Below, piece by piece: positions 21,514 through 32,400 of a stretch of 64,000 bases of DNA. A model generated the notes under the pieces. It made no database searches. It had not been told where the DNA came from and was given only the letters and a program-made list of their open reading frames with translations. The position numbers and the translations under genes are program-made. Location: contig JASXTE010000011.1 in assembly GCA_030280995.1 (NCBI GenBank), positions 23,119,817 through 23,183,816 on the forward strand, written 5' to 3'. Source of the DNA: Hemileia vastatrix (lineage: Eukaryota > Basidiomycota > Pucciniomycetes > Pucciniales > Zaghouaniaceae). The first letter of the stretch is position 1, and each line of letters opens with the position of its first letter.

Positions 21514-22195
21514 ATGTCCAACAATTTGGCAGAAAAAATGGATAACATGCAAGTGGATGAAATAGAAATTGACTACGATGCTGACACTGTAAGTTCTTCT
21601 AAAGTTGGTCATAAAAAATCTTATACTAACACAAAGAATTCACATACTGCAGGATGTGGAAATGACAGGAAATGTAAACAAACCAAACACCCTTCCCCCA
21701 GTACCACAGAAGGAAGTAAAGCCTCTAGTGCCTCAAGAAGGTCTTCCAAAAGGCTTCAAAATAAAAAAGCTTCCTCTGCCACAACAAATCAGCAACCTAT
21801 CCAGTCATATAAAAGAGTTTAAGACAGAAAATATGACGTACAAAGCAAAGGTAGACACATTGTGGGACCAGGTCCAAGAACTCAGGAGCCAGATTCAGGC
21901 CCAGGCCCCTCCTCAGTTGCCTCCCAATCAGCCTCAGTTTCAGGCTCAAACTTCACAGCCACCCAGCTCAACCATCCAAAATCCAAATACTATGGAAGTA
22001 GAGCAATGGAAATGGGATTATCTAATGAGTCACTACCAACAGAATGTGCAACACCCTCCTCATCATCAGCCTGGCCCATCCAGAACACCCAATTTCCATC
22101 CACCTCCTCATCCCTACCAACAAGGCAGGAGAAAGAAGGCCCAAGCACAATCCCAAACCCAGTCCCAGGGGAAGTTTCCTCCTCTGCCATGGTAA
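21514..22195 (+). CDS. ORF1 of element B: coiled-coil accessory/Gag-leader protein with an intron
   Basis: Exon 1 is 21514-21588, the intron is 21589-21652 (GTAAGT...CTGCAG with perfect TACTAAC branch site), and exon 2 is 21653-22195. The product is 205 residues. Splicing is phase 0 and joins ...DADT to DVEM.... Without splicing the first ATG runs out of frame. Exon 2 encodes LPKGFKIKKLPLPQQ, a coiled-coil-like stretch, then a Pro/Gln-rich tail with WKWDYL and HPYQQGRRKK. The same exon layout and motifs occur in C and E, so this is a conserved gene of the superfamily. Its TAA stop overlaps the ATG of ORF2 (ATGGTAA, 22189-22195). The function is unknown; RNA binding or particle assembly is a guess. 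Confidence 0.7.
21589..21652 (+). other. Spliceosomal intron in ORF1 of element B
   Basis: 64 nt, GTAAGT donor, TACTAAC branch site at 21624-21630, CTGCAG acceptor. Equivalent introns lie at 42938-42995 in C and 63236-63290 in E, at the same codon boundary before Asp. Confidence 0.75.
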
Positions 22196-25100
22196 GTAAT
22201 TTGGTTGATAGTCACTTGGGTATGTTTTCTAATAAATCTTCTTCTGCAGGTAATATTATTGAACATGGTGAAAGAACAGTTAAACCTGTTAAAAGACAGC
22301 TTCCTGTAACTAGTATCCCTATTGATGTAATTAGCAAATTGTCATTTGATGAACCTTTACATTTAACTTCTACATCTTTAATTAATCCTTCTCTTGCAAT
22401 TAAAAATGATTCTGTTCCCCCTTAAATCTATACCTTAATTGAAAAAACTTCTGAGGAAATATTGAAAGATACCCTTGATTTTAATATTGTGAAAGACAAA
22501 CATGTGAGAGAAGTGTTAATCCATGAAAATGATAGATTAAATAATTTACACTTGCAATGTAAAGTAAGTTCTTCTGTACAAGATACAGCTTATTTAAAAA
22601 TCAAAGAAACCTTGAATATTGTTCTTAGTCAACAAAAACAAATAAGAAGTGACCATAGAGCTATCTCAGATAGAAATATCAGTCTACATAAGACCTTGAG
22701 TGAATTGAAACCCCTTATTGAGGAAAATTATTCATTCAAGAATGAAATAAAATCTCTGCAAAATGAGTTTAAGAAGCTAAAAAATGATTTACATGCACTA
22801 AGTACCAAACACTCAGTTTCTGAGGACAGAAATGTTCTATCTCTTGCAAAAGTGAATGACCAGATGTCTGAAATTCCAAGAATAGGAAACTATGTGTCTG
22901 ACCTACAGGAAAAGTTCTAAACCTTAACCATCAATAATGAATTAAATGAAATTTCTGTAAATAAGCTGCATAAATATAAAGGGAAAAAACCTGAACAAAG
23001 TTCATCCTTTCTTCCTCATATTTCAACCATTAAACAAACTGACAATGAGTCTGTAAAATCTTTTGCTACTAGCAAAAAATCTTGTGATGGTCATGCACCA
23101 GCTGTTTCTGTAAATAATGAAATTTCTGAACACCTGGCTAAACTTCAGGAATTATTAATAATGTATAATTCAAACCAAAAAGTGGACCATCCCAGTAGTC
23201 AGAAAAATTGGCCTAAATTAGACCAATATCCTACCTTTGATGGTGATTCTTCCTCTGATTGGCAACACTTTATCCAGAGAATTGATAATTTAAAGAGATC
23301 TTATAAACTACCTGATGAGGAAATTGTTTCTAAGCTAATTTCTTTATTTTCCAATGTAGCCTTGATGTGGTATGAATCTGTCCTCTTAGATAACAATCAT
23401 TATACATGGAATGATTGGAAATCCTTGATTGAGAATCAGTTTGGTGGTTCAAAATTCAGGTTAGCTCAGCAGAGACTGTATGAGAATACTAGATATGTAT
23501 CCTCCTCTGTTGAAAAGCCCATTGTTTTTCTGATGAACATAACTAAAATCCTTAGAGCAATTGATCCAAAGTTGGATTATGATATTTGGAGAGATAAAAT
23601 CTTGTATAAATTACCAAATTCTCTTAGGGATTTGATTGTTGCTAGAGCTGAGCATGTAAGGGAAAATTCTTCTTTCATTAATATCTGTAATGAAGTACTA
23701 CTCAACCATAGATATGAACCAAAGAATTACCTTAGTAAATCTTATAATGATCAGAATAAACCTTCTATAAAGCTCCCAGAAAAATCTGGTAAACCCTCTG
23801 CCCCAGTTGCACCTAAAAAATATGCAACAAATACTTGTTATAAATGTAACAAACCGTGGCAGAAGGGTCATGTTTGTGACAAGAAAATTCATCTTGTTGA
23901 ACAAAATGAAGACACTGATGAAGGTGAACTTGATGTCAATAATTCTTCCAGTGACTGTGAAAGTAATATCTCCTATGACAATGAATCTGTTAAAGATGTT
24001 TTAATGTTGGAACATGATGTCCATTATTTAAATAATATATCTCAAGATTGTGTATTGAATTTATCTTCAGTAGAAAATGCTGAGATAATTAAAGATATTA
24101 CTAACAATTCTATTCCTATATCCCCTTTAAAGGCACCTGTTATCATTAATGGTAAAAATGTTGATGTAATTCTTGATTCTGGTGCTGGAGGAAGTGTAGT
24201 ATCTGAAAAAGCTTTGGCTTCAGTGGATAAGGAATATTTGAGTAAATTATTGCCTATAACTTCTGAAAAATGGAGAGGGTATGGTTCTACCTTATTTCCT
24301 ATTGGCAAATACAAAACCTCTGTATTCTTCAAATATAATGGTGGTTTTGTCAGAGCTATTTGTGAGTTTGTTGTCATGAAAAATTATAATTTGAGCAATT
24401 GGTTTATTATGGGAAATGATATTTTAACCATGTTTGGTGTGAAGCTGGACCCAGCAAATAATTGCTTTACCTTAGGAATGAATGGCAAAAGAAAATTCAA
24501 AATTTCTTCTCCTAGACCTTCTGGGCATTTGTTGAAATCTTGTAACTCACTGACCCAATGTAAAGGTAGAACAACAACTGAAATGGATGATTTATTACAT
24601 GAAATAAATACTGCTTCTTTTGGTGATCAGTTGACTAGTGAACAAAAGGATTCTATTGTTGCCTCTATTACCTCTTTCCCTATGGCTTTTGCTCATGGTT
24701 CTCATGTCTTGGGAATTGTTCAGGAAGAAATGAAAATTACCTTATCCTGTAATTTGAGTGATATTCCTCCTACCCTTAAGAAAAAACCATATCCTGCTTC
24801 TCCATCAAAAAGAAAAGATATTGAAGATAATATTGAAACATTATTGAAAATGAATATCATTGAGAAAGTGGATGTCACCCCCAAATATTGTGTCATCTCC
24901 CCAGTCTTGATTTCATATGAAAAAGATAAAGCTAGATTATGTGGAGATTACAGAGCTTTAAATACTTATACTGTTGATGATATTTATCCTTTACCCAGAA
25001 TTAATTCAATACATGCTACCTTGCAAGGTGCAAAATTTATTAGTTGTCTGGATGGTAATAAAGGTTATCATCAAGTTCCAGTTGAGAAAAATTCTCAAAA

Positions 25101-27681
25101 TTTTTTGCTTATTGCTACTCATATGGGAATATATAAGTATGTTAGGATGCCATTTGGCCCTAAAAATGCTCCTTCAGTTTTCCAGAAAGTCATGGATAAC
25201 CCTTTCCATCAAGAAATTATTGAAGGTTGGCTCATGGTTTATATTGATGATATTATTGTTTTTTCTAAAACTTTTGATGAACATATGATTCACTTAAATA
25301 GAGTTTTCCAAAAAATGGATGAAATCAATATTACCTTATCTTTAAAAAAGTGTAAATTTGGTTTTCAATCTTTGAAAGTCCTTGGCCATGTTGTGTCAGG
25401 CTTACAAATTTGTGTAGACCATAATAAAGTTGCTGCCATTCAAAATGTGAAAGCACCAACTTCTGTAAGAGAAATCCAAAGTTTTTTGGGTATTTGTGGC
25501 TATTATAGACAATATATTAAAAATTATCAGGTCATAGCCTTGCCTCTTACAAAATTAACCAGAAAAGATGTTGCTTTTCTCTGGAATAATGACTTTCAGA
25601 AAGCTTTTAATACATTGAAAAGTTGCTTAATGACAGCCCCTATATTGGCTCTTCCAGATTTTAAAAAGCCATTTGTACTTTATACAGATGCTAGCTTTAT
25701 TGGTCTGGGTGCTGCCCTTCACCAAAAGCAAATTATTAATGATAAATCCTCAGAGGTTGTAATTTGTTATATTTCAAGAACCTTAAGAAATAGTGAATTG
25801 AAATATGGTGCCACTCAATTGGAGTGCTTAGCAGTTGTTTGGGCTCTTGAGAAACTTCATTACTACTTGGATGACCAAAAATTTGAGTTGGTAACTGACT
25901 GTAGTGCTGTGAAATCTCTCTTAAACCTCAAAACACCTAACAGACATATGTTCAGGTGGCAACTTGCTGTTCAGGAATACAGAGGAAGGATGACTATTAT
26001 CCATAGAGCTGGAAATGTTCACTCTAATGTTGATATGCTCTCCAGATTGCCTCTGCCAAATAATGTCTCCAATCCTGCATATGTACCTGAAGATGATACT
26101 GTTCATATACATGGTATATTTATAGTTGATATGAAAGAAGAGTTATTACAGTTAATACTGGATTCATATGATAAAGATTCTGACTTAAATAAATTAGTTA
26201 CTATTTTGAATGATCCTAAGAATGCTTCAATTCAAGCATTAATAAAAACTCTTCCTGCAAAGTACCAAAATGCTTTAAATAAAGGAAAGTTTTCTATTGA
26301 AGATGGTTATATATATTATAGAAGGAAGCTTACCAATGTAATTGTTATTCCTCCTTCAATGAAAGAAAATATCCTCAAACTTTGTCATGATGACATATTA
26401 GCTGGTCATTTTGATCTTGAAAAAACATTGATTAGAATCAAAAACACTGCATGGTGGGCTAATATGTCTGAAGACACAAAATTATATGTTGAATCTTGTG
26501 ATTCCTGCCAAAAATCTAAAAGGTTAACAGGTAAGAAAGCAGGGTTATTAAAACATATTGAAGCACCTAGTGCTCCCTGGAAAATCATTAATATGGATTT
26601 TGTCACTGGTCTTCCTGTTGCAGGTAAAGACAGCTTTAACTCTTGTTGGGTAATAGTTGATAGATTCACAAAAATGTGCAAATTTATTCCAACCCACAAA
26701 GATGTATCCACCAAAGAATTAGCTTTCTTATGGTGGTCTTACATGTTTAATATTATTGGTTTTCCAAAAGCCATTATCTCTGATAGGGATCCTAAATTCA
26801 CTTCTGAGTTTTGGACCTCTTTGATGGATATTTGTGGCTGTGAGTTAAAATTGTCTACAGCTCACCATCCTCAGACTGATGGTCTAGCTGAAAGAATGAT
26901 TCAAACTCTAGAAGATATGATTAGAAGGTATTGTGCCTTTGGTTTAGAATATAAAGACAATGACAGATTTACTCATGATTGGGTCACTCTTTTGCCTGGT
27001 CTTGAATTTGCATATAATAGCACTGTTCATTCTGTCACTGAGAAAAATCCTTTTGAGCTTTGGTTAGGTTATGTCCCAAACACTCCTGCTCAGATTCTCA
27101 ATAATAAATTACCTAAGTTGGAACTACACCCTGGTGTAAAATCTTTTATGAAAATGCAACAGCTATGCAGAAAACATGCTCAGAGTTGTATTGATAAAGC
27201 ATTTGAATATGAAAAGAAAAGATGGGATAAATCCCATAAAGAATACACATTTAACAAAGGTGATGAAGTGTTGATCTCTACTGTCCATTTCAATTTACAA
27301 GGTAACCACAAATTAAAAGATCCTTTTGTAGGACCATTTGTTGTTAAAAGAATGGTTGGTGATAATTCAGTAGAAGTTGTATTGTATTCTCCATATGATA
27401 GGAAACATCCTGTCTTTCCCATTTCTTTGCTTAAACCTTATACTTCCAACAGTGACTTATTTCCAAAAAGAAGAGGAAGACCTAAGAAGAACCCTCAGGA
27501 AGTCACAGAAACAGCAGAAATTGATAAAATTCTCAATGATAGAATTATCACTTCTGAAAGAGGTATTGAATATTTATTGAGATATAAGAACAAATCATCT
27601 GAACATGATGCATGGATACCTGGCAAGGAAATTTCAAATCTGCCTGCTCTGTTGAAAAAATACAAAAAGAAAAAATCTTAG
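22189..27681 (+). pseudogene. gag-pol: ORF2 (Gag-Pol) of element B, nearly intact
   Basis: One frame from ATG 22189 to TAG 27681 (1831 codons), with only two in-frame stops, TAA at 22423-22425 and 22918-22920, both in the coiled-coil Gag N-terminus. From ATG 23161 it is open for 1506 residues. Numbered from there: Gag core 15-190, zinc knuckle CYKCNKPWQKGHVC at 226-239, protease DSGAGG at 339, RT YIDD at 694-697, RNase H YTDAS at 841, integrase HHCC region about 1075-1120, catalytic D near 1146, D near 1208 and E 36 residues later (D-35-E). A chromodomain-like C-terminus (EYLLRYKNKSSEHDAWIPG) covers about 1445-1500. It makes the particle and copies and integrates the element. Whether the stops are suppressed or simply mutations is not known. 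Confidence 0.9.
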
Positions 27682-27701
27682 CATTTTTTTTATTGTTTTT
27701 T

Positions 27702-27715
27702 TTAGAGTGAGGGAG
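27702..27715 (+). other. Polypurine tract of element B
   Basis: TTAGAGTGAGGGAG directly precedes the 3' LTR. The same AGAGTGAGGGAG precedes the 3' LTR of C (to 48922), and a related GGGGTGAGGGAG lies in E on the minus strand. Confidence 0.75.
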
Positions 27716-28852
27716 TGTCAGCAAGGCTATTCCAGGAGTCCAGTAAATGATATATAAATTATAAAACCTTAAAGAGTGGGTAAGAATTGTATTTAATGAA
27801 TATAACTTAATATTTTATTGCATAATGAAATTATATAAGTATTTTATTATATACAAGTGTTACATTAAATTTATTGGTTATATATATTTTTATATACAGT
27901 TAAATTGAACATAATATAATATATTCTACAAATAATGGCGCATTTTTATGTATTTAATAATTATAAATTTATATTTAATTAATTGAAAAACATATATTAT
28001 AATTATAAGTGTAAAATTGATTTATAATATATTTAAATTAATTACTTAAATTTATATATTAAATAATACCTCTCATATGATACTAAACAATAATTAATGA
28101 CGCTTCTTTTGACTCTTAATTGTGTTAGAAAAAACAAATAAATAAATTTGGACTAAATTGAGATTAATTACATGATTTGTTGCGTCAAAGTATTTTTTGT
28201 TTCACTTAAAATATCCTTTAATCAGATTGTACCATCTGTTTGGAATTATTTTTCTCATAGTTCCTATGTTCCAATCTTGTTTAGTTATTCACTATTTTCA
28301 CTTACTGATTTGGGAATTAATGGCGGGAAAATTGGTTTCTTAATTGGGGTTTTAATTAATTGTTTCATGTTTTTCTCTATATTGTTATGTTTCATTTACT
28401 CTTTTGATATATTTGTTTTATTCCATTCTAATCATTGTATTTACAAAGATAGTAGCGCTTCAGAGGACCCATTGCCTATAAAAGGGCCTTGGATAATCCC
28501 CTGTAGCCTCATCACTTATTACACACTCAACAAATTAAATAACCATTTTATTACGTTTATATTTTTTTTATTAGTAATACAAATATAATTAAAATTCTAT
28601 ACAACAAATCAAAGGTTGCTTTAAGTCTGATAGTAATTAAAAGTGTTTGCCGCGCAGAACCCTTACATTTAATAATATTATTGTTAATAAAATCTAAGTT
28701 TTTTGTCACCTCTCAAAGTTGCTCACCGTTGTCTCCCTCTCAAATAAATTATATATATATTTTTGGTTTATTTCTTTATTTTCCTTTGTCCTCCTCCTTC
28801 TCTCCTCCTTTTTCTCCTATTTTTCTTACCTCTTCTAGACGACTGACCGACA
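27716..28852 (+). repeat. 3' LTR of element B (1137 bp)
   Basis: Same length as the 5' LTR with about 1% mismatches by eye. TAATT duplication follows. Confidence 0.95.
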
Positions 28853-29304
28853 TAATTCTTCTTTTCAAATTCTCTTTAAATTCTAAAATTCTGTTTTTTC
28901 TTTTCTTTCTTCTTCCTCTCTTTTCAACTAAAATTTCTTAAAAAAAAAAAAAAAAAAATTCTATCATTAAATTCTCAATTTAACAAACTCATTACAATCA
29001 CCAACCATTTCTTTTTCTCTCTCTTCTCTTACATAAAATTTTCCTTTTGAAATCTTAAAACTTCCTTCAAATTAAACAACTTTTTTCTTTCTTTAAATTT
29101 CTTCTTTCAATTTCTAAAATTTTTATTTAAAACTTCTTTTTTCTTTTCCTTTTTTCTCTCTCTCCCAAATCTTATAAAATTAATAATATTCACCTACAAT
29201 AAAAAAAAAAATAAAATAAAAATAAAATAAAATAAAACTAAAATACAAATTTTTCTACTTCTTTACATCTCCTTTTCATTTCAAATTTTTTCTTTTAATT
29301 TTCC
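28853..29304. other. Element A sequence between element B and the antisense gene
   Basis: Pyrimidine-rich and A-rich low-complexity sequence continuing the 3' part of A. It has a long A run near 28940-28957 and AAATAAAAT repeats near 29205-29235. No gene seen. Confidence 0.6.
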
Positions 29305-30212
29305 TCAAACCAATCTTTTCATTTTCTCCAAAACTACCCTTATCTCCTTCCTGCATTTTTCAAATACCTCCTCCTCTCCTACCGGAACCACCTCTCCAAT
29401 CTCCAAGAGTTCCTCTGCCACGTCGAAGGAAGCAGCGTCGATAATTGTGTCGACCTCCCCACATAACTCTTCCGCAAACCTTACTCGTCGACCTTGACGA
29501 GGTTTCTTCAACCACACCTGGTCCAGTGTGTCTTCAGGTTCTTCAACTACATCCGTGGCCGGAGGGTTTGCCTCAGTTGGTAAAACCGGCGCAGGCTCCC
29601 CAATTGGATCTTCAAGGGTATTCGATGTCTAAACAAAACTCATCAGTAACTTCATCCTTAAAAAATAACAATTGAAAACTTACCTCGAAGATGGGGTCAG
29701 GCTCTAAGAAAAAGCTTGGCGCCACCTCGACCTCTGCCTCTCTTTCCTCCTCGTTGTTTCTTGGGTGCCCGCCCTGGAACAGGGACTTCATCTTCATCTT
29801 CCTCCACCAACTCGTTGACCTCTTCCTCTGCACCTCGCTTCGAACTCGTGGCCTGGGTTACCCAGGTTGTGATCTCATTATTTAGCTCCTTATCATTTTC
29901 CCCCACCGATTTTTCATCTTCAATCGAGACATCCCAAATGTCCTCGACCACCTCTTTTGTTTTAGGGATTACCCAAAACTTGGTCTTGGTGAACCGTTGT
30001 TCGATCTCTGCGTTCTTCGTCAACGCATCGCACGCCACTCGTTGCCAACGGCAAAACTCGCATTTCTGGCAAGGGCCTCGAGTCGCCGTACTTTCGACAC
30101 AAAAATATTCCATGCTTTCACAAGCCGTGCAAGTTTGTGAAAATTGTTGAGTAATCATTCCCCCATCCGCTTTAGGGTGTGGAGGCATAGGTGTGGGAGT
30201 AGGGCAGTTCAT
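29305..30212 (-). pseudogene. Antisense Cys-rich (Zn2Cys6-like) gene in the 3' part of element A
   Basis: On the strand opposite gag-pol, exon 1 starts at ATG 30212. It has cysteines spaced C-x2-C-x6-C-x9-C-x2-C-x2-C-x6-C (CTACESMEYFC ... CQKCEFC ... AC), then an acidic region, then a basic RGGKRGRGRGG stretch like a nuclear signal. A 54-nt intron (29683-29630, GTAAGT...TTTAG) leads to exon 2 (29629-29305), open to a TGA and ending in an acidic helix-rich tail. The frame before the intron does not match the long frame from 30212: a one-base shift near 29720-29760 is needed, so it is frameshifted or has an unseen intron. Cys spacing is close to fungal Zn2Cys6 DNA-binding domains but has one extra Cys. 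Its ATG lies about 110 bp from the 3' LTR. Two plus-strand relatives are at 37321 and 40501. Confidence 0.6.
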
Positions 30213-30320
30213 TATAAAAAGAGAAATTAATAAGTGAGGAAAAAGTTATAGAAGAAGGGAAACTAGTGTGGGAAGATGGCTCAAGCTCAACGGAGTTCGC
30301 GATTCTTATACCCAGGCATC

Positions 30321-31094
30321 TGTCACGCGCCATGTGACACTTGAGGCGAAAGCAGCTCATTAAATCAATAATATTGAGTCCTAAATCTATACTCAAAGCG
30401 CAGAAAGTAATTCTCCATAGCAACTGCGACTTTCCTTTGTGTACTTACTATTTAACTGCGCTAGCCTAAACTCTAAATCTAAATTAGTCAATCTCCCAAC
30501 AGGGTGCCTTAGTCTCCTTTTCAATAAGCAACGCACAGCGCTAGGTTCAACGAAATAGTACAGTAGTAGTTTTTTCATTAAAGTTTTGTTAATTAATTAA
30601 ACAGGGGTAAATTGAGCATGGACGGATATTTAGTGAAGAGAGTCTAAGTGTATGTTAGTAATGGTCAATGGAATGGGAATGGTGCGATGGAAGGGAGGTC
30701 AATGCGAGGAGGAACAAAGGATATAAAAGGGGTTGGGTATTTGGTTCGATATTCCTTAGAATTAAATTATAAATGGTATTTACATTAATAGTGGTAAATA
30801 TTTAAATTTAAATCATTGTTATTGTATCTTTCTTTTATTTTCTCAATATTCATTTCTAAATCCTAAATCTTTGATTATTGAGTTTCCAACCCTTTGTGAG
30901 ATCTTAAGAATTCCTATTACCTGTGAAACTATTTTATAATTCTTCTCGAACGAACCTTGAACCTGTAGCTCTTACTTCGAGTGACCTTCGAACCACTTCC
31001 TCAAATCATTCCTCTGTGCTTCGAAGAAGTTTCTAAATCTCTCATCTCACTTTCAGGAACATCCTCGACCTTGTGCGTAGGTCGTCCGGTGACA
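30321..31094 (+). repeat. 3' LTR of element A (774 bp)
   Basis: TGTCAC...GTGACA ends, followed by the GAAAT duplication at 31095-31099. Confidence 0.93.
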
Positions 31095-31099
31095 GAAAT

Positions 31100-32023
31100 A
31101 AGCAACAGCAGTGAAAGGAAAAACTGTGTGAAAAAAGCACCAAACTTTTGGGTTGATTGCTGCACATAACTACAAATGATTAAATTACTATTGAATGATC
31201 AGTCTTACCAAAAATTAATTAATTCCTATAATTATTTATTCAAGTCTTAATGTCTTCATCCAGTGTGGACACAGGCATCATATTTTAAATTTCTATTTAA
31301 AGGTTTGGTCTTGAATTCTGATCCAAAGCAAATAAAAAAGTCTAATTTGAAAACTGAAAAATTTGTAACAGAATTTAAATTTAATTCAAGTGAGAAAGTT
31401 ATTAAATAAATTTTCTTGAATCTACTTAAAAAAACGCCAGAAATTATGAGTATTTAAAAATTGATATAAAGTTTGTGGAAGTGAGAATAAAGACAAGTTC
31501 TTTTTAGTTATAAGAAGAATACATGACTCATGCTCCAGATGGAGCTCAATTTGGAATAAGAATATGTGAACTGTGTCTATGTGGAATTTATTTTGAAATG
31601 AAAATTGTGGGTGGAGGCTGCTACATGAAGCTTAAGATTTTTCTGGCTGATGTGCAGCCCCATATTGATTTGTGTCAATTAGGGCCCTGGTGAAAATGAC
31701 AAAAAATAGGGGCTAGGTTAAAAAACACACAATATTCATATATAGATGCTTATCAAAGGAATAGGGAAATTATTAAAGATTTTCCATATGACTAAGAAAA
31801 GTTTAATACAAAATTAGAAATTAATGGCATCTCCTCATACTAAAAAAGATGAAAAAGAAAAATTATAAGATGAATTTCAATCTAATCAATTTGTAGAGTC
31901 CCCAGAAATACATCTACTTCTGTAATGTTTGGGACTAAAACACATAAATTAATTTATTTCTTCAACAGGTCAAAAGTTAAGAAGAATAAGGTTTTTGATT
32001 TCTACAGTTCAAATGTGCAGTGA
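31100..32023. other. AT-rich intergenic sequence
   Basis: No gene or clear repeat seen. Confidence 0.55.
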
Positions 32024-32234
32024 CACCTGAAAAAAATTGTGGGCACCTGATCACAGGTTCCAATCCCTATCTTTAATTTGATGCAGATCTAGATCTGCTT
32101 TAATTCTTCTGGAAGACTGTGCACTGAACACTGAGCATGCTAGCTCACATGGCATCAAATATGAGTTCTTCTTGAATCACAAGTGAATTGAGAGATTGGC
32201 ACCTGCTAGCAGGTTCCAGGTGTTTTTTGGGGTG
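32024..32234. mobile_element. CACTA-like MITE, 211 bp, TSD TGA
   Basis: Starts CACCTGAAAAAAATTGTGGG and ends GTTTTTTGGGGTG, with duplication TGA at 32021-32023 and 32235-32237. Reverse complement aligns along its whole length with the MITE at 9165-9376, including the GGNACCTGCTAGCAGGTNCC palindrome at one end and a mutated version (CACCTGATCACAGGT) at the other. Confidence 0.82.
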
Positions 32235-32319
32235 TGAGTGCTTTCATTTTTGCTTTTTTTAACATTTTCTCACAAATTTTAATCTCCCCATTACTTTTCT
32301 GTCTCAGTGCATAATTGAT

Positions 32320-32400
32320 AAGGGGGGGAATGGGTGGGATTTATGAGGTGTAATGGGTGGGATCTATAAGGTTTAATGGGTGGGATTAATGAGGGAGGTG
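32320..32400. repeat. Short tandem repeat, unit about 23-25 bp
   Basis: Three copies of TAATGGGTGGGATTNATNAGG-like sequence in a row, the first preceded by a G run. Confidence 0.65.

Larger units (their letters stand above)
19687..28852 (+). mobile_element. Gypsy element B: complete, young, nested in element A
   Basis: Two 1137-bp LTRs (19687-20823 and 27716-28852) begin TGTCAGC and end CGACA. The duplication TAATT is at 19682-19686 and 28853-28857. LTRs differ at roughly ten to twelve positions by eye (about 1%), so this is the youngest of the complete elements. The layout is ORF1 with an intron, then ORF2 Gag-Pol with chromodomain. It has intact YIDD and DDE motifs but two stops in the N-terminal part of ORF2. 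Same superfamily as C and E. Confidence 0.95.
13535..31094 (+). mobile_element. Gypsy element A: full-length chromodomain LTR retrotransposon with element B nested inside
   Basis: LTRs at 13535-14309 and 30321-31094 both start TGTCAC and end GTGACA. The 5-bp duplication GAAAT is at 13530-13534 and 31095-31099, so the 17.6-kb span is one insertion. Order: 5' LTR, gag, -1 frameshift site, protease, RT, RNase H, integrase, chromodomain, nested element B, antisense Cys-rich gene, 3' LTR. Without B it would be about 8.4 kb. It is inactive, with several stops and a mutated RT motif. Confidence 0.93.

Noticed and set aside
22423..22920. In-frame TAA codons of B ORF2 as a conserved recoding site
   Set aside because: C has stops in the same general region, but I could not align them to the same codon, and E has an open frame there. 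Mutation is the simpler reading.
32024..32234. Treating this hairpin-ended element as a riboswitch or terminator
   Set aside because: Full-length match to the MITE at 9165 and a clean TGA target duplication show it is a transposon.
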